This document shows positions 1-6,606 of a stretch of 14,516 bases of DNA, in pieces. The translations under genes were made by a program, and so were the position numbers. How positions within the stretch are numbered: position 1 is the first letter of the stretch; every line of letters begins with the position of its first letter. This DNA is from Hyphomicrobiaceae bacterium UBA4460 (lineage in GTDB: Bacteria; Pseudomonadota; Alphaproteobacteria; Rhizobiales; Methyloligellaceae): positions 361 to 14,876 of the forward strand of contig DGOS01000109.1 in NCBI GenBank assembly GCA_002390155.1, in the 5' to 3' direction. The notes under the pieces were generated by a model. The model made no database searches and was not told where the DNA came from. It saw only the letters and a program-made list of their open reading frames with translations.

Positions 1-1292
1 GTGATCAGGACGCGGAGCGGCTCGGTGGAGCGCGGCTCGGCTGCCTCGACGGCCGCTGCGGAGGTTCCCGCCGTCAGCTTGGCTGCAATTACCGATGGCT
101 TGGCCCGCGGCATGGGAGGATGATCGTCCGGTCCCAGTGCGGCAATCTCGACCTTCGCGAACTTCGCCGATGGCTGCGACAGCGCCGAAGCGGACACGGT
201 CAAGATCGGTCCGGCTTCTGGCTCGCTCGCCACCTCTGGCTCGCGCGCAACTTCGGGCTCACGCGGATCCGCCGCCACGGCGGCCTCCATTGCCATCGAC
301 GCTTCGGCCGGGGCCGGCGCTTCAGGCTCGACGGCGTTTGCGGAAATCGCAGGCGCGACCGGCGCTTCGGCGGGCGTCGCGAGGCGGTCCCGATGCTTGA
401 AGAAATCGTCCGAGGTTCCAACCGACGCTTGCGTCTCGTCTGACGACGGCTTTGCAGCGAACGCGTGCGAGCCGCTCCCCATGAACGGCTCCGCCGTCGG
501 GTCGATGGCGTGAGTGCGCGTGTCCTCAAGGACCGCCAGAACCATCGGGCGTTGCGCAGGGGTTTCCCGCTGAGCAAGAAGGGCTCGAGCGATGATCGTC
601 GCCGTGGCGGGTGCCTTGGCGCTCGGCACGACCGCTTCGGCCTTGGCGAAGACGACCGGCAGGCGGGTGCCCAGAGCGGGTACGGCGTCGTTGCTCGACC
701 GGCGCATTTGATGCTGCTCGTGTTCCTCAGCCATCATCGGCGGCAAGGGCGGCGGCAGCGGTTGGAACAGGGCAGGGTGATCGATCAGCTTGGGCGCGAC
801 CATGTTGCGGGCGACGACGACCTGCTCGCCGACGCCGGTCATCTTGAACAGCTTGGGCGCGAACGAGTAGGGCAGCCGGACGCAGCCATGTGAGGCGGGA
901 TAGCCGGGAACGACGCCTGCGTGGAGCGCGGTGCCCGTCCAGGTCAGCCGCTGCATCCAGGGCATCGGCGCGCCCGCGTAGAGGTTCGAGTAATGGCGCC
1001 GACGTTTCTCCAGAATGCTGTAGACGCCAGGCTTCGTGGAATAGCCGCGCTTGCCGGTCGAGACCCGCGTGCTCGTGACCAGCGACATGCCGCGGTAGAT
1101 ATTCGCCTTCTGATTTCGCAAGGAAATGATGATCGTCATCGGCTGGTTCTTGTCGGCCGCCGGTGCCGCTTGCTCGTCTTTGGGCGTCTTGGTTTTCTTC
1201 GCGTCGGCGGGCGCAACGGCGACCATCGTCGCGAGGGCCACGGCGCCGGCAAAAATCGAGAAAGTCGTGAGAGTTCTCGCTGCGGCTGTCAC
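1..1292 (-). CDS. L,D-transpeptidase (YkuD/ErfK family), C-terminus cut by window edge
   Basis: Periplasmic enzyme that makes 3-3 peptidoglycan cross-links or attaches proteins to peptidoglycan. Seen: residues 1-31 form a signal peptide ending in APADA. The catalytic domain spans about residues 51-162 and contains the YkuD signature HAGVVPGYPASHGCVRLP, with His124, the SHGC core at 134-137 and nucleophile Cys137. From about residue 171 to the edge (over 250 residues) the protein is a low-complexity Pro/Ala/Glu/Ser tail with no recognisable domain. The start is GTG at 1292; an upstream ATG in the same stretch meets a stop three codons later, and GGGGA lies 8 bases before the GTG. The gene is divergent from lemA. 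In alphaproteobacteria such enzymes can anchor outer-membrane beta-barrels to the wall (established for relatives, not shown here). The family call is secure; the specific reaction is not. Confidence 0.92.
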   Translation of the reverse strand, partial: MTAAARTLTTFSIFAGAVALATMVAVAPADAKKTKTPKDEQAAPAADKNQPMTIIISLRNQKANIYRGMSLVTSTRVSTGKRGYSTKPGVYSILEKRRRHYSNLYAGAPMPWMQRLTWTGTALHAGVVPGYPASHGCVRLPYSFAPKLFKMTGVGEQVVVARNMVAPKLIDHPALFQPLPPPLPPMMAEEHEQHQMRRSSNDAVPALGTRLPVVFAKAEAVVPSAKAPATATIIARALLAQRETPAQRPMVLAVLEDTRTHAIDPTAEPFMGSGSHAFAAKPSSDETQASVGTSDDFFKHRDRLATPAEAPVAPAISANAVEPEAPAPAEASMAMEAAVAADPREPEVAREPEVASEPEAGPILTVSASALSQPSAKFAKVEIAALGPDDHPPMPRAKPSVIAAKLTAGTSAAAVEAAEPRSTEPLRVLI

Positions 1293-1351
1293 CGCCTCAT
1301 TCCCCTGCTTTACGCATACACACCGTACTCGCTCCCCCGTAAGAAATCGGT

Positions 1352-1380
1352 CTCATAGCGAGCCTCCGCGAGTCCCCCAA
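1352..1380 (-). promoter_or_regulatory. Possible sigma70-type promoter of the L,D-transpeptidase gene
   Basis: On the minus strand, TTGGGG (1380-1375) and TATGAG (1357-1352) are separated by exactly 17 bases, giving partial matches to -35 and -10 boxes about 60 bases before the GTG start. The -35-like box lies in the loop of the GANTC dyad and one dyad arm fills part of the spacer, so a factor or methylation mark on the dyad could affect this promoter. Inferred from spacing and partial consensus only. Confidence 0.3.
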
Positions 1381-1391
1381 AACGACTCGCG
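1367..1391. promoter_or_regulatory. Perfect inverted repeat with a GANTC site in each arm
   Basis: CGCGAGTC (1367-1374), a 9-base spacer CCCCAAAAC, then GACTCGCG (1384-1391). Both 8-base arms match perfectly and each contains GANTC, the target of the CcrM adenine methyltransferase of alphaproteobacteria. A third GANTC (GAATC, 1391-1395) directly follows. There is no T-run on either side, so a terminator is unlikely. A methylation-sensitive operator is an inference; the dyad and the sites are seen. Confidence 0.55.
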
Positions 1392-1738
1392 AATCACACT
1401 AGAAGAGGCCCCCGACTTTGACTAGCAAAGGCTTCGGATTAACTAACGTCCTCCGGGACTTGTGGGATTCCGGTGGACGATCGCGGGTATCGAAAAAATC
1501 GCGGAACTGCCGGGACTTAAGGGCTCCCAATAATGCGTGGACCAAAGTGGGCCGATCCCCCAAAGCCCCCGGTCGGCGAAGAAACTTGGGCGTTGTTTCA
1601 TTCTCGCAACACCTTCCGAGGCCCCTACCGGCCCCGCCAGCCGCTGGCAAGGCGTTGCGCCGGTTGTGGAAAGCACTTGCCAGTTGCGCAGGGCCCCAAT
1701 ACACGAGGTCTGCGTTTCGCTGCACGCGGGAGGATGTC

Positions 1739-2350
1739 ATGCACGTATTGGCGCGTCTTTGGTCTGGGCCTGTCGGCCGCGCAGGGGTTCTCATGCTTGC
1801 GTCAGTCCTGCTGGCCGGCTGCGGCATCAACCAGATTCCGACCCTCGATGAGCGCGCCAAGGCGGCATGGAGCCAGGTGCTCAATCAGTATCAGCGCCGT
1901 GCCGATCTCATTCCCAATCTTGTGGAGACCGTGAAGGGCTTCGCCGAGCAGGAAAGCAAAGTGCTCACCGAAGTGATCGAGGCGCGCGCCAAGGCCACGC
2001 AGGTGCAGATCCCGAAGGACATCCTCACCAACAAGGAAGCCTTCGACAAATTCCAGGACGCGCAGAACAACCTTTCCGGCGCGTTGGGCCGTCTGCTCGT
2101 CGTTGTCGAGCGCTACCCGGACATCAAGTCGAACCAGAATTTCCTGGCGCTTCAGTCGCAGCTTGAGGGTACCGAGAATCGTATCGCCGTTGCCCGGCGC
2201 GACTACATCACCTCCGTTCGGGACTACAACACCGAGCTGCGCACGATCCCCGGCCGCTGGTGGCGCGCACTGCTCTATCCGGAGTCCGAACCGATGCAGA
2301 ACTTCTCCGTCTCCGAAGAGACGACGAAGGTTCCGCAGGTGGAGTTCTAG
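1739..2350 (+). CDS. lemA: LemA family lipoprotein
   Basis: LemA family envelope protein of 203 residues; the molecular role of the family is not settled. Seen: an N-terminal hydrophobic signal with lipobox LLAGC (acylation Cys28), then the LemA helical domain with its usual features: the NQYQRRADLIPNLVETVKGF segment at about 50-70, the RYPDIKSNQNFLALQSQLEG stretch, and RRDYITSVRDYN near the third helix. The ATG at 1739 was chosen because GGGAGG lies a few bases upstream and the lipobox then falls at the right distance; a longer in-frame extension back to 1418 would bury the signal and looks non-coding. The stop is 18 bases before a TPM-domain gene, the usual lemA partner, so the two are probably co-transcribed. 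Short region GCGIN then a globular domain suggests periplasmic, membrane-anchored placement. Confidence 0.95.
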   Translation: MHVLARLWSGPVGRAGVLMLASVLLAGCGINQIPTLDERAKAAWSQVLNQYQRRADLIPNLVETVKGFAEQESKVLTEVIEARAKATQVQIPKDILTNKEAFDKFQDAQNNLSGALGRLLVVVERYPDIKSNQNFLALQSQLEGTENRIAVARRDYITSVRDYNTELRTIPGRWWRALLYPESEPMQNFSVSEETTKVPQVEF

Positions 2351-2368
2351 CCGCGAAGCGGGGCCCTC

Positions 2369-3124
2369 ATGGCCACCACGGCTCTTCGTGTTGTCCTATT
2401 TCTGGTTGCGCTCTGCGTCGCGGCTGCGCCCGCGACATCCGCGCCGGAGTTTCCCGCGCTCTCCGGACGCGTGGTGGATCAAGCGGATCTTCTAAGTCCT
2501 GAGGACGAACGAGAGCTCACCGCGCATCTGAAAGCGCTGGAGGAAAAGAGCTCGGACCAGCTCGTCGTCGTTACGGTTCCATCGCTGCAGGGTTACACCA
2601 TCGAGGACTTCGGCTATCAGCTCGGCCGGCACTGGGGTATCGGCACCGCGGAACTTGACAACGGCGCACTCCTGATCGTTGCGCCAAACGAACGCAAGGT
2701 CCGCGTCGAGGTTGGCTATGGCCTTGAGCCCATTCTCACCGACGCACTTTCCAACATCATCATCGAGAACGCGATCCTGCCGCGCTTTCGCGCCGGCGAT
2801 TTTGCCGGCGGTATCAAAGATGGCGTGCGCGATCTCACATTGTCGCTGACCGGAGACGCGGCGGAAGTCGAAGCGCGCGCGCGTGCCAGGCACGATGCCG
2901 ACAAGGTTCCCATCGATTGGTTCACGATCCTCCTCTACTTCGCGATCTTCCTGCTCCTCATGTATCTGATGCGCAACAGCACCTATGTCGTGCCGGAAGG
3001 CAGTAGCCGCCGCAACGACCGTTCCGGTTGGGGCTCAGGTGGCGGCTGGAGCGGCGGCGGAGGCGGTGGTTTCTCCGGTGGCGGCGGAGGCTTTGGCGGC
3101 GGCGGGTCGTCCGGGAGCTGGTAA
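2369..3124 (+). CDS. TPM-domain (DUF477/YgcG-like) exported membrane protein with glycine-rich tail
   Basis: 251 residues. Seen: signal peptide of about 25 residues (cleavage near ATSA/PEFP); a TPM domain at about 31-165 that begins with LSGRVVDQADLLSPED and includes the typical DQLVVVTVPSLQGYTIEDFG, NGALLIVAPNERKVRVEVGYG and LTDALSNIIIENAILPRFRAGDF-like strings; one membrane segment at about 184-201; then a Gly/Ser tail from 220 ending in SSGSW, a common ending in this family. The domain faces the periplasm with the tail on the other side of the membrane (inferred). TPM proteins have been linked to phosphatase activity in plants and to photosystem repair, but the bacterial role is unclear. 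It follows lemA by 18 bases. The 3' end converges on the DUF3047 gene with only 8 bases between. A short GGAGC/GCTCC hairpin (3114-3130) overlaps the stop but lacks a T-run. Confidence 0.92.
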   Translation: MATTALRVVLFLVALCVAAAPATSAPEFPALSGRVVDQADLLSPEDERELTAHLKALEEKSSDQLVVVTVPSLQGYTIEDFGYQLGRHWGIGTAELDNGALLIVAPNERKVRVEVGYGLEPILTDALSNIIIENAILPRFRAGDFAGGIKDGVRDLTLSLTGDAAEVEARARARHDADKVPIDWFTILLYFAIFLLLMYLMRNSTYVVPEGSSRRNDRSGWGSGGGWSGGGGGGFSGGGGGFGGGGSSGSW

Positions 3125-3132
3125 GGCTCCGT

Positions 3133-3843
3133 CTATTTCACGCAGAGGTCCGCGAGCGCGACCACGTTGCGGCCACCCGTATCGTCGGCGTCGCTCGAAA
3201 CGCCGACGGCCACCAGATGACCGGGCGGCCTGCCGAAGGCCCGCGCAAAGTCCGTGCGCAACCCGGCCTCTTCATCGAACCAGACCCCCGGCTTGGCATT
3301 CGCTGCACGCTTCACGATGGTGCGGCCGCGCCCGTCGAAATAGGGCAGCGGCAAGACGGTCCCGGGCTTGGCCGCCCCACCCCAGACATAGATGAGGACT
3401 TGGCCATGTCCGGACCGCAAGAGCTCCGAGAGGTCGGTTCCCGGTGTCACATCAGCCGGATTGGCAAAGGCGAAGTACAGCGCGAGCACGCGGTCGTCGC
3501 CGCCCTTCTTGGTGAGATCGGTTGGTCCCACGCCCTCCTGCTTGCGCCAGCGCCACCGCGCCTGCTCCGCCTTTGCCACTTGGCGCGGCACGGCATGCCA
3601 CAGAAGCCCGAACCCGCCCGCCGTCTCCACGACCAGGGCGTCCTTGCCGTGCGCGGAAAATCGCGCGCCGCGCCGCCACGGAGATCTCACCGACTGCCAC
3701 CCGGAGGCGGAAAGATTGGGCCCAAAGGGGAATGCGACACCGCCGGCCATGTCCGGTCCCCTCGCAAGCGCCATCTTCGACACGGCAAACCCGCCAAGTG
3801 TCAGCCCTGCGCATAGGAGAAGAGAAAGGTGCCGCGTCTGCAT
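3133..3843 (-). CDS. DUF3047 family exported protein
   Basis: 236 residues, function unknown. Seen: N-terminal signal peptide (basic MQTRH then a hydrophobic stretch to about residue 27, ALA/RG). Features I associate with DUF3047 follow: WRWR at 97-100, DLTKKGGDD at 109-117, ALYFAFANP near 121-129, the YVWGG strand at 152-156, a TDFARAFGRPP segment near 197-207, and SSDADDTGG at 216-224 with its Asp-rich turn. The ATG at 3843 is preferred over one 16 codons earlier because GAGGAA sits 4 bases before it and the signal peptide then starts the protein. It lies on the opposite strand between two TPM genes, tail-to-tail with the first and head-to-head with the second (115 bases). The fold of the family resembles secreted beta-sandwich carbohydrate-binding domains by my reading; no substrate can be stated. 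Confidence 0.82.
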   Translation of the reverse strand: MQTRHLSLLLCAGLTLGGFAVSKMALARGPDMAGGVAFPFGPNLSASGWQSVRSPWRRGARFSAHGKDALVVETAGGFGLLWHAVPRQVAKAEQARWRWRKQEGVGPTDLTKKGGDDRVLALYFAFANPADVTPGTDLSELLRSGHGQVLIYVWGGAAKPGTVLPLPYFDGRGRTIVKRAANAKPGVWFDEEAGLRTDFARAFGRPPGHLVAVGVSSDADDTGGRNVVALADLCVK

Positions 3844-3958
3844 GTGTTCCTCGAAAAGCCGCAACGGTTCGCATGGAATTGCCGGTTCCAATGTGCGCGA
3901 TTATCGCCATAGTGTGCGCCGGCGCATGGAATGAGCGACCCCGGGAAGACGATACGCG

Positions 3959-4591
3959 ATGAAGCCGTTCAGCAGCGATGAACATGCCGTGATCGCCGAT
4001 GCTATTTCCCGCGCCGAGAGGACGACGAGCGGTGAGATCGTCGTCGTAGTTGCCCGTGCCTCCTCCGGTTATTTCTTCTTTGCGTTGATGTGCGTGGCGC
4101 TTGCCGCGCTCGCCGTGCCGCTTCCGCTCATTCACTTCACGAAGTGGCCTATCGAATATGTGTATCTCCTGCAGCTTGCCGTCTTCGGCCTCGGCGTGCT
4201 CATCGCGCGATGGGAGCGCTTTCGCGTCGCCATCGCACCGCGCGGGCTGAAACAGGCGCGTGCACATTTGCGCGCGGTCGAACAGTTTCTCGCGCAGAAT
4301 CTGCACACCACGAAGGGGCGCACCGGCGTGCTCATCTATGTGTCCGATGCGGAGCGCTACGCCGAAGTGATCGCCGACGACGGCATATACAAGAAGGTGT
4401 CGCCAGAAATATGGGACGAACTCATCGAGGATTTGACCGCGCAGATCGGCCGGGGAAACCGTGTTGAGGGTTTTGTTGCGGCAATCGAAACATGCGGCGC
4501 GATCCTCGCCGAACACTTTCCCCCCCAGCCTCTTGGCGAGGACGAGCTTCCCAATCATCTGATCGTGATCGATGGCGCCAAACTCCCATAG
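3959..4591 (+). CDS. TPM-domain (DUF477) inner-membrane protein
   Basis: 210 residues. No signal peptide. Seen: a TPM-like start (EHAVIADAISRAERTTSGEI, about 8-27, then VVVVA), two hydrophobic segments at about 37-60 and 66-84 inserted after the first strand, and the rest of the domain from about 100, with RTGVLIYVSDAERYAEVIAD at 121-140 as the clearest family string. This is the short membrane-embedded TPM type that often follows lemA and the secreted TPM gene. Here the three would be contiguous if the DUF3047 gene were absent. GGAAGA lies 9 bases before the ATG. Its last 20 bases overlap the start of the transporter gene, so translation of the two is probably coupled. Exact function unknown. 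Confidence 0.88.
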   Translation: MKPFSSDEHAVIADAISRAERTTSGEIVVVVARASSGYFFFALMCVALAALAVPLPLIHFTKWPIEYVYLLQLAVFGLGVLIARWERFRVAIAPRGLKQARAHLRAVEQFLAQNLHTTKGRTGVLIYVSDAERYAEVIADDGIYKKVSPEIWDELIEDLTAQIGRGNRVEGFVAAIETCGAILAEHFPPQPLGEDELPNHLIVIDGAKLP

Positions 4592-5957
4592 TACGGCATA
4601 TACAACGAGCAGGCGCGGCCTTGTCGGCTGGGCGATGTTCGACTGGGCGACGCAGCCCTTCTACACGCTCATCGTCACCTTCCTGTTCGCGCCGTACTTC
4701 GTGAATGGGTTCATGGACGATCCCGCATATGGTCAAACGCTGTGGGCGTACGCCACGGGCGCCGCGCAGCTCGTCGCTGCCGCGCTTGCGCCCGTGCTTG
4801 GCGCTATTGCCGATGCCGGCTTGCCGCGCAAACCATGGATCGCCGGCTTCTCGGTTCTGCTCGTCGTCGGACTGAGCGGGCTGTGGTTCGCCGCCCCTGG
4901 CGATCTCTCCGCCGTGCCGCTGGTCCTTCTGTGCTTTGGCATCGCGACCATCGGCGCCGAGCTCGCAACCGTGTTCAACAACGCCATGATGCCGGATCTG
5001 GTCCCGGATAAGCGGCTCGGCATGCTGTCGGGCGTCGGCTGGGCGACGGGCTATGTGGGCGGGCTTGTCAGCCTCGCTCTCGTCGCCGGCCTCATCGTCA
5101 CGGACCCAAACACCGGCAAGACGCTGTTTGGCCTGGAGCCGATCTTCGCCCTCGACGCCGCGGCGCACGAGGGCGACCGGCTTGTCGGACCGTTCTCGGC
5201 GGCTTGGTATCTGATCTTCGCCCTGCCGCTCTTTCTGTTCACGCCGGACCGGCGGGGCGGGGCGCCGGGGCCTGGTGTCGTCCGGGAGGGTCTGCGGCAG
5301 CTCCGCGACTCGGTGCGCAATCTAATGCGCAATCACCGGAACGTCGCGCTGTTCCTGTTGGCGCGCATGCTCTACGCGGACGGTCTGGGCGCGATATTCG
5401 CCTTCGGCGCTATCTACGCGGCGAGCATATTTGGCTGGGGCACGGCGGAACTCGGCCTGTTCGGCATCGTGCTCACCGTCACCGCCACGATCGGGGCGTG
5501 CGTCGGTGCCCTTCTCGACGACCGGACAGGCTCCAAGCGGGTGATTGTTTTCACCCTCGTCCTCTTCATCGTGGGCTCGATCGGGGTGCTTTCGGTCGAT
5601 CCGGACGAGGTCCTGTTTTTCGTGCCGGTCACGCCGAAGGCAAACGGCAGCGGACTGTTCGCCTCCGCGGGCGAGCGGGCCTATCTCGCCTTCGCCGTTC
5701 TCATTGGGCTTGCCTCCGGCCCGGTCCAGGCCTCGAGCCGCGCGTTGCTGGCCCGCCTTTGCCCGCCTGACAAGACAACCGAGTTCTTCGGCTTCTTTGC
5801 CTTTTCAGGGAAAATTACCGCGTTCGCTGCGCCGCTTGCCATAGGCGCGGCGACGGCCCTCACGGGCAGCCAGCGGCTAGGTATCTCCGCCAGCATCGTT
5901 TTTCTGATCGGCGGGCTGCTACTACTATTCTGGGTTCGCGCCCCACGGGGAAGCTAG
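4572..5957 (+). CDS. MFS transporter, UMF1/Atg22-like
   Basis: 461-residue polytopic membrane protein with about 12 hydrophobic segments. Seen: the first segment contains GWAMFDWATQPFYTL, matching the G-W-A-x-[YF]-D-x-A start of UMF1/Atg22-like carriers; MPDLVPDKRLGMLSGVGWA, the conserved loop of this family, lies at about 139-157; SGPVQASSRALLARLCPPD near 379-397 is also typical. Yeast Atg22 exports amino acids from the vacuole; the substrate of bacterial members is generally unknown, so I name none. The ATG at 4572 overlaps the upstream TPM gene by 20 bases and lacks a good ribosome site, consistent with translational coupling. A residual loop between segments 6 and 7 (about 220-260) is basic and likely cytoplasmic. 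Confidence 0.9.
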   Translation: MAPNSHSTAYTTSRRGLVGWAMFDWATQPFYTLIVTFLFAPYFVNGFMDDPAYGQTLWAYATGAAQLVAAALAPVLGAIADAGLPRKPWIAGFSVLLVVGLSGLWFAAPGDLSAVPLVLLCFGIATIGAELATVFNNAMMPDLVPDKRLGMLSGVGWATGYVGGLVSLALVAGLIVTDPNTGKTLFGLEPIFALDAAAHEGDRLVGPFSAAWYLIFALPLFLFTPDRRGGAPGPGVVREGLRQLRDSVRNLMRNHRNVALFLLARMLYADGLGAIFAFGAIYAASIFGWGTAELGLFGIVLTVTATIGACVGALLDDRTGSKRVIVFTLVLFIVGSIGVLSVDPDEVLFFVPVTPKANGSGLFASAGERAYLAFAVLIGLASGPVQASSRALLARLCPPDKTTEFFGFFAFSGKITAFAAPLAIGAATALTGSQRLGISASIVFLIGGLLLLFWVRAPRGS

Positions 5958-6044
5958 ACATGCGCCGTAGCAAAGCCACTGCGTTCGCGCTATGTTTTCG
6001 CCAGATGGGGTGTTGAATTCCACCGAGATCGTGGGAGGGGGATT

Positions 6045-6518
6045 ATGAAATACATTGGAATGATAGCGGCAGTGGTCGCGATGGGGCTTTTCGCGGCCTG
6101 CGAGCAGCCGAAGGACGATGACGCGGATAAGCCGGCCGAGGCGCCGGCAGCAGAAGAGGGCATGACGGAGGAGAGCACCTCCACCTCGCCTATGGTCTCC
6201 GAGGACGCACCGTCGGAGCCACACATGGGCGAGCCGCCCTCGCCGAACCAGCCGCAACCGGTCTATCCGGACGGCGCGGCCATGGATGCCGACGGAGCTG
6301 ACCGCGTGATGGTGGAAGAGGTGATGGTGGAGGAGACCATCGTCGTCGCGCCCACCGTTTCCCCGGACGCACCGTCCGAGCCGCATATGGGCGAGCCGCC
6401 TTCGCCGAACCAGCCGCAGCCGGTCGTTCCGGGTGACGGCGGTGGGGCCGCAGCGTCCGGTGAGCCGGCCTCTTCCAGCCAGCCGCAGCCGGTCTATCCG
6501 GATGGCGCGCCGCAATAG
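6045..6518 (+). CDS. Small Pro-rich lipoprotein with internal peptide repeats
   Basis: 157 residues, no recognised family. Seen: a hydrophobic signal (IGMIAAVVAMGLF) and a lipobox-like FAAC with Cys19, followed by an acidic stretch. The body carries a 20-residue repeat, DAPSEPHMGEPPSPNQPQPV, identical at residues 54-73 and 108-127, each followed by a YPDG- or VPGD-like turn, and a partial third copy (EPASSSQPQPVYPDGA) at 140-155. Between the copies is an acidic linker with MVEEVMVEETIV. A strong GGGAGGGGG sits just before the ATG. It begins 87 bases after the transporter and ends 26 bases before a terminator, so it is probably the last gene of its transcript or a single-gene unit. Likely an envelope lipoprotein with an extended, unfolded chain; function unknown. 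The Phe at -3 of the lipobox is not ideal. Confidence 0.82.
   Translation: MKYIGMIAAVVAMGLFAACEQPKDDDADKPAEAPAAEEGMTEESTSTSPMVSEDAPSEPHMGEPPSPNQPQPVYPDGAAMDADGADRVMVEEVMVEETIVVAPTVSPDAPSEPHMGEPPSPNQPQPVVPGDGGGAAASGEPASSSQPQPVYPDGAPQ
6201..6509 (+). repeat. Coding repeat, two 70-base copies plus a partial third
   Basis: Copies at 6201-6270 and 6363-6432 match at 61 of 70 bases; a shorter relative lies at 6462-6509. Five of the nine differences fall at silent third positions (Ser, Pro, His, Pro, Gln codons). The others change one Glu to Pro at the left edge and one Tyr to Val near the right edge. The copies are in the same frame. Confidence 0.85.
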
Positions 6519-6544
6519 GCGCCAACGGCCGCTAACAACAAAGC

Positions 6545-6573
6545 AAAGGCCTCCCGTTTCGGGAGGCCTTTTT
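6545..6573. terminator. Rho-independent terminator, possibly bidirectional
   Basis: Perfect 12-base stem AAAGGCCTCCCG / CGGGAGGCCTTT with a TTT loop, followed on the plus strand by further T residues (6569-6573 are all T). It lies 26 bases after the lipoprotein stop and 34 bases beyond the purH stop on the other strand. The T-run is good for the plus strand; on the minus strand the run is interrupted (TTTGCTTTG), so minus termination may be weaker. Confidence 0.93.
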
Positions 6574-6606
6574 GCGTGCGTATTTCCGCCCGCACGACTT
6601 GAGGTG

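Larger units (their letters stand above)
1293..1738. other. Divergent intergenic region between the L,D-transpeptidase gene and lemA
   Basis: This 446-base gap holds no convincing gene: the frames crossing it have no family-like sequence, and the long plus frame is only an upstream extension of lemA without the lipoprotein signal at its front. It contains four GANTC sites (1370, 1384, 1391, 1466), a perfect 8-bp dyad at 1367-1391, a possible promoter for the minus-strand gene (1352-1380), and a weak promoter-like pair for lemA: TTGCCA at 1677-1682, 17 bases, then TACACG at 1700-1705. A short GCCAG/CTGGC hairpin and a 9-base direct repeat, CCGGGACTT (1453 and 1510), are also present but could be chance. 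No tRNA-like fold was seen. Confidence 0.6.

Noticed and set aside
1418..1738. In-frame upstream extension of lemA
   Set aside because: The leader has no family similarity, would bury the lipoprotein signal, and the ATG at 1739 has a good ribosome site.
3114..3130. Terminator between the first TPM gene and DUF3047
   Set aside because: The stem is only 5 bp and no T-run follows on either strand.
3452..4558. Minus-strand reading frame (368 codons) across the DUF3047 and TPM genes
   Set aside because: It overlaps two well-supported genes in other frames, and its sequence is Arg/His/Gly-rich without domains.
4422..5168. Minus-strand reading frame antisense to the transporter start
   Set aside because: Low-complexity charged product; the plus-strand frame encodes clear membrane segments and family motifs.
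6201..6509. CRISPR-like spaced repeats
   Set aside because: The repeats are in a coding frame, differ mostly at silent positions, and there are only two full copies with a long linker.
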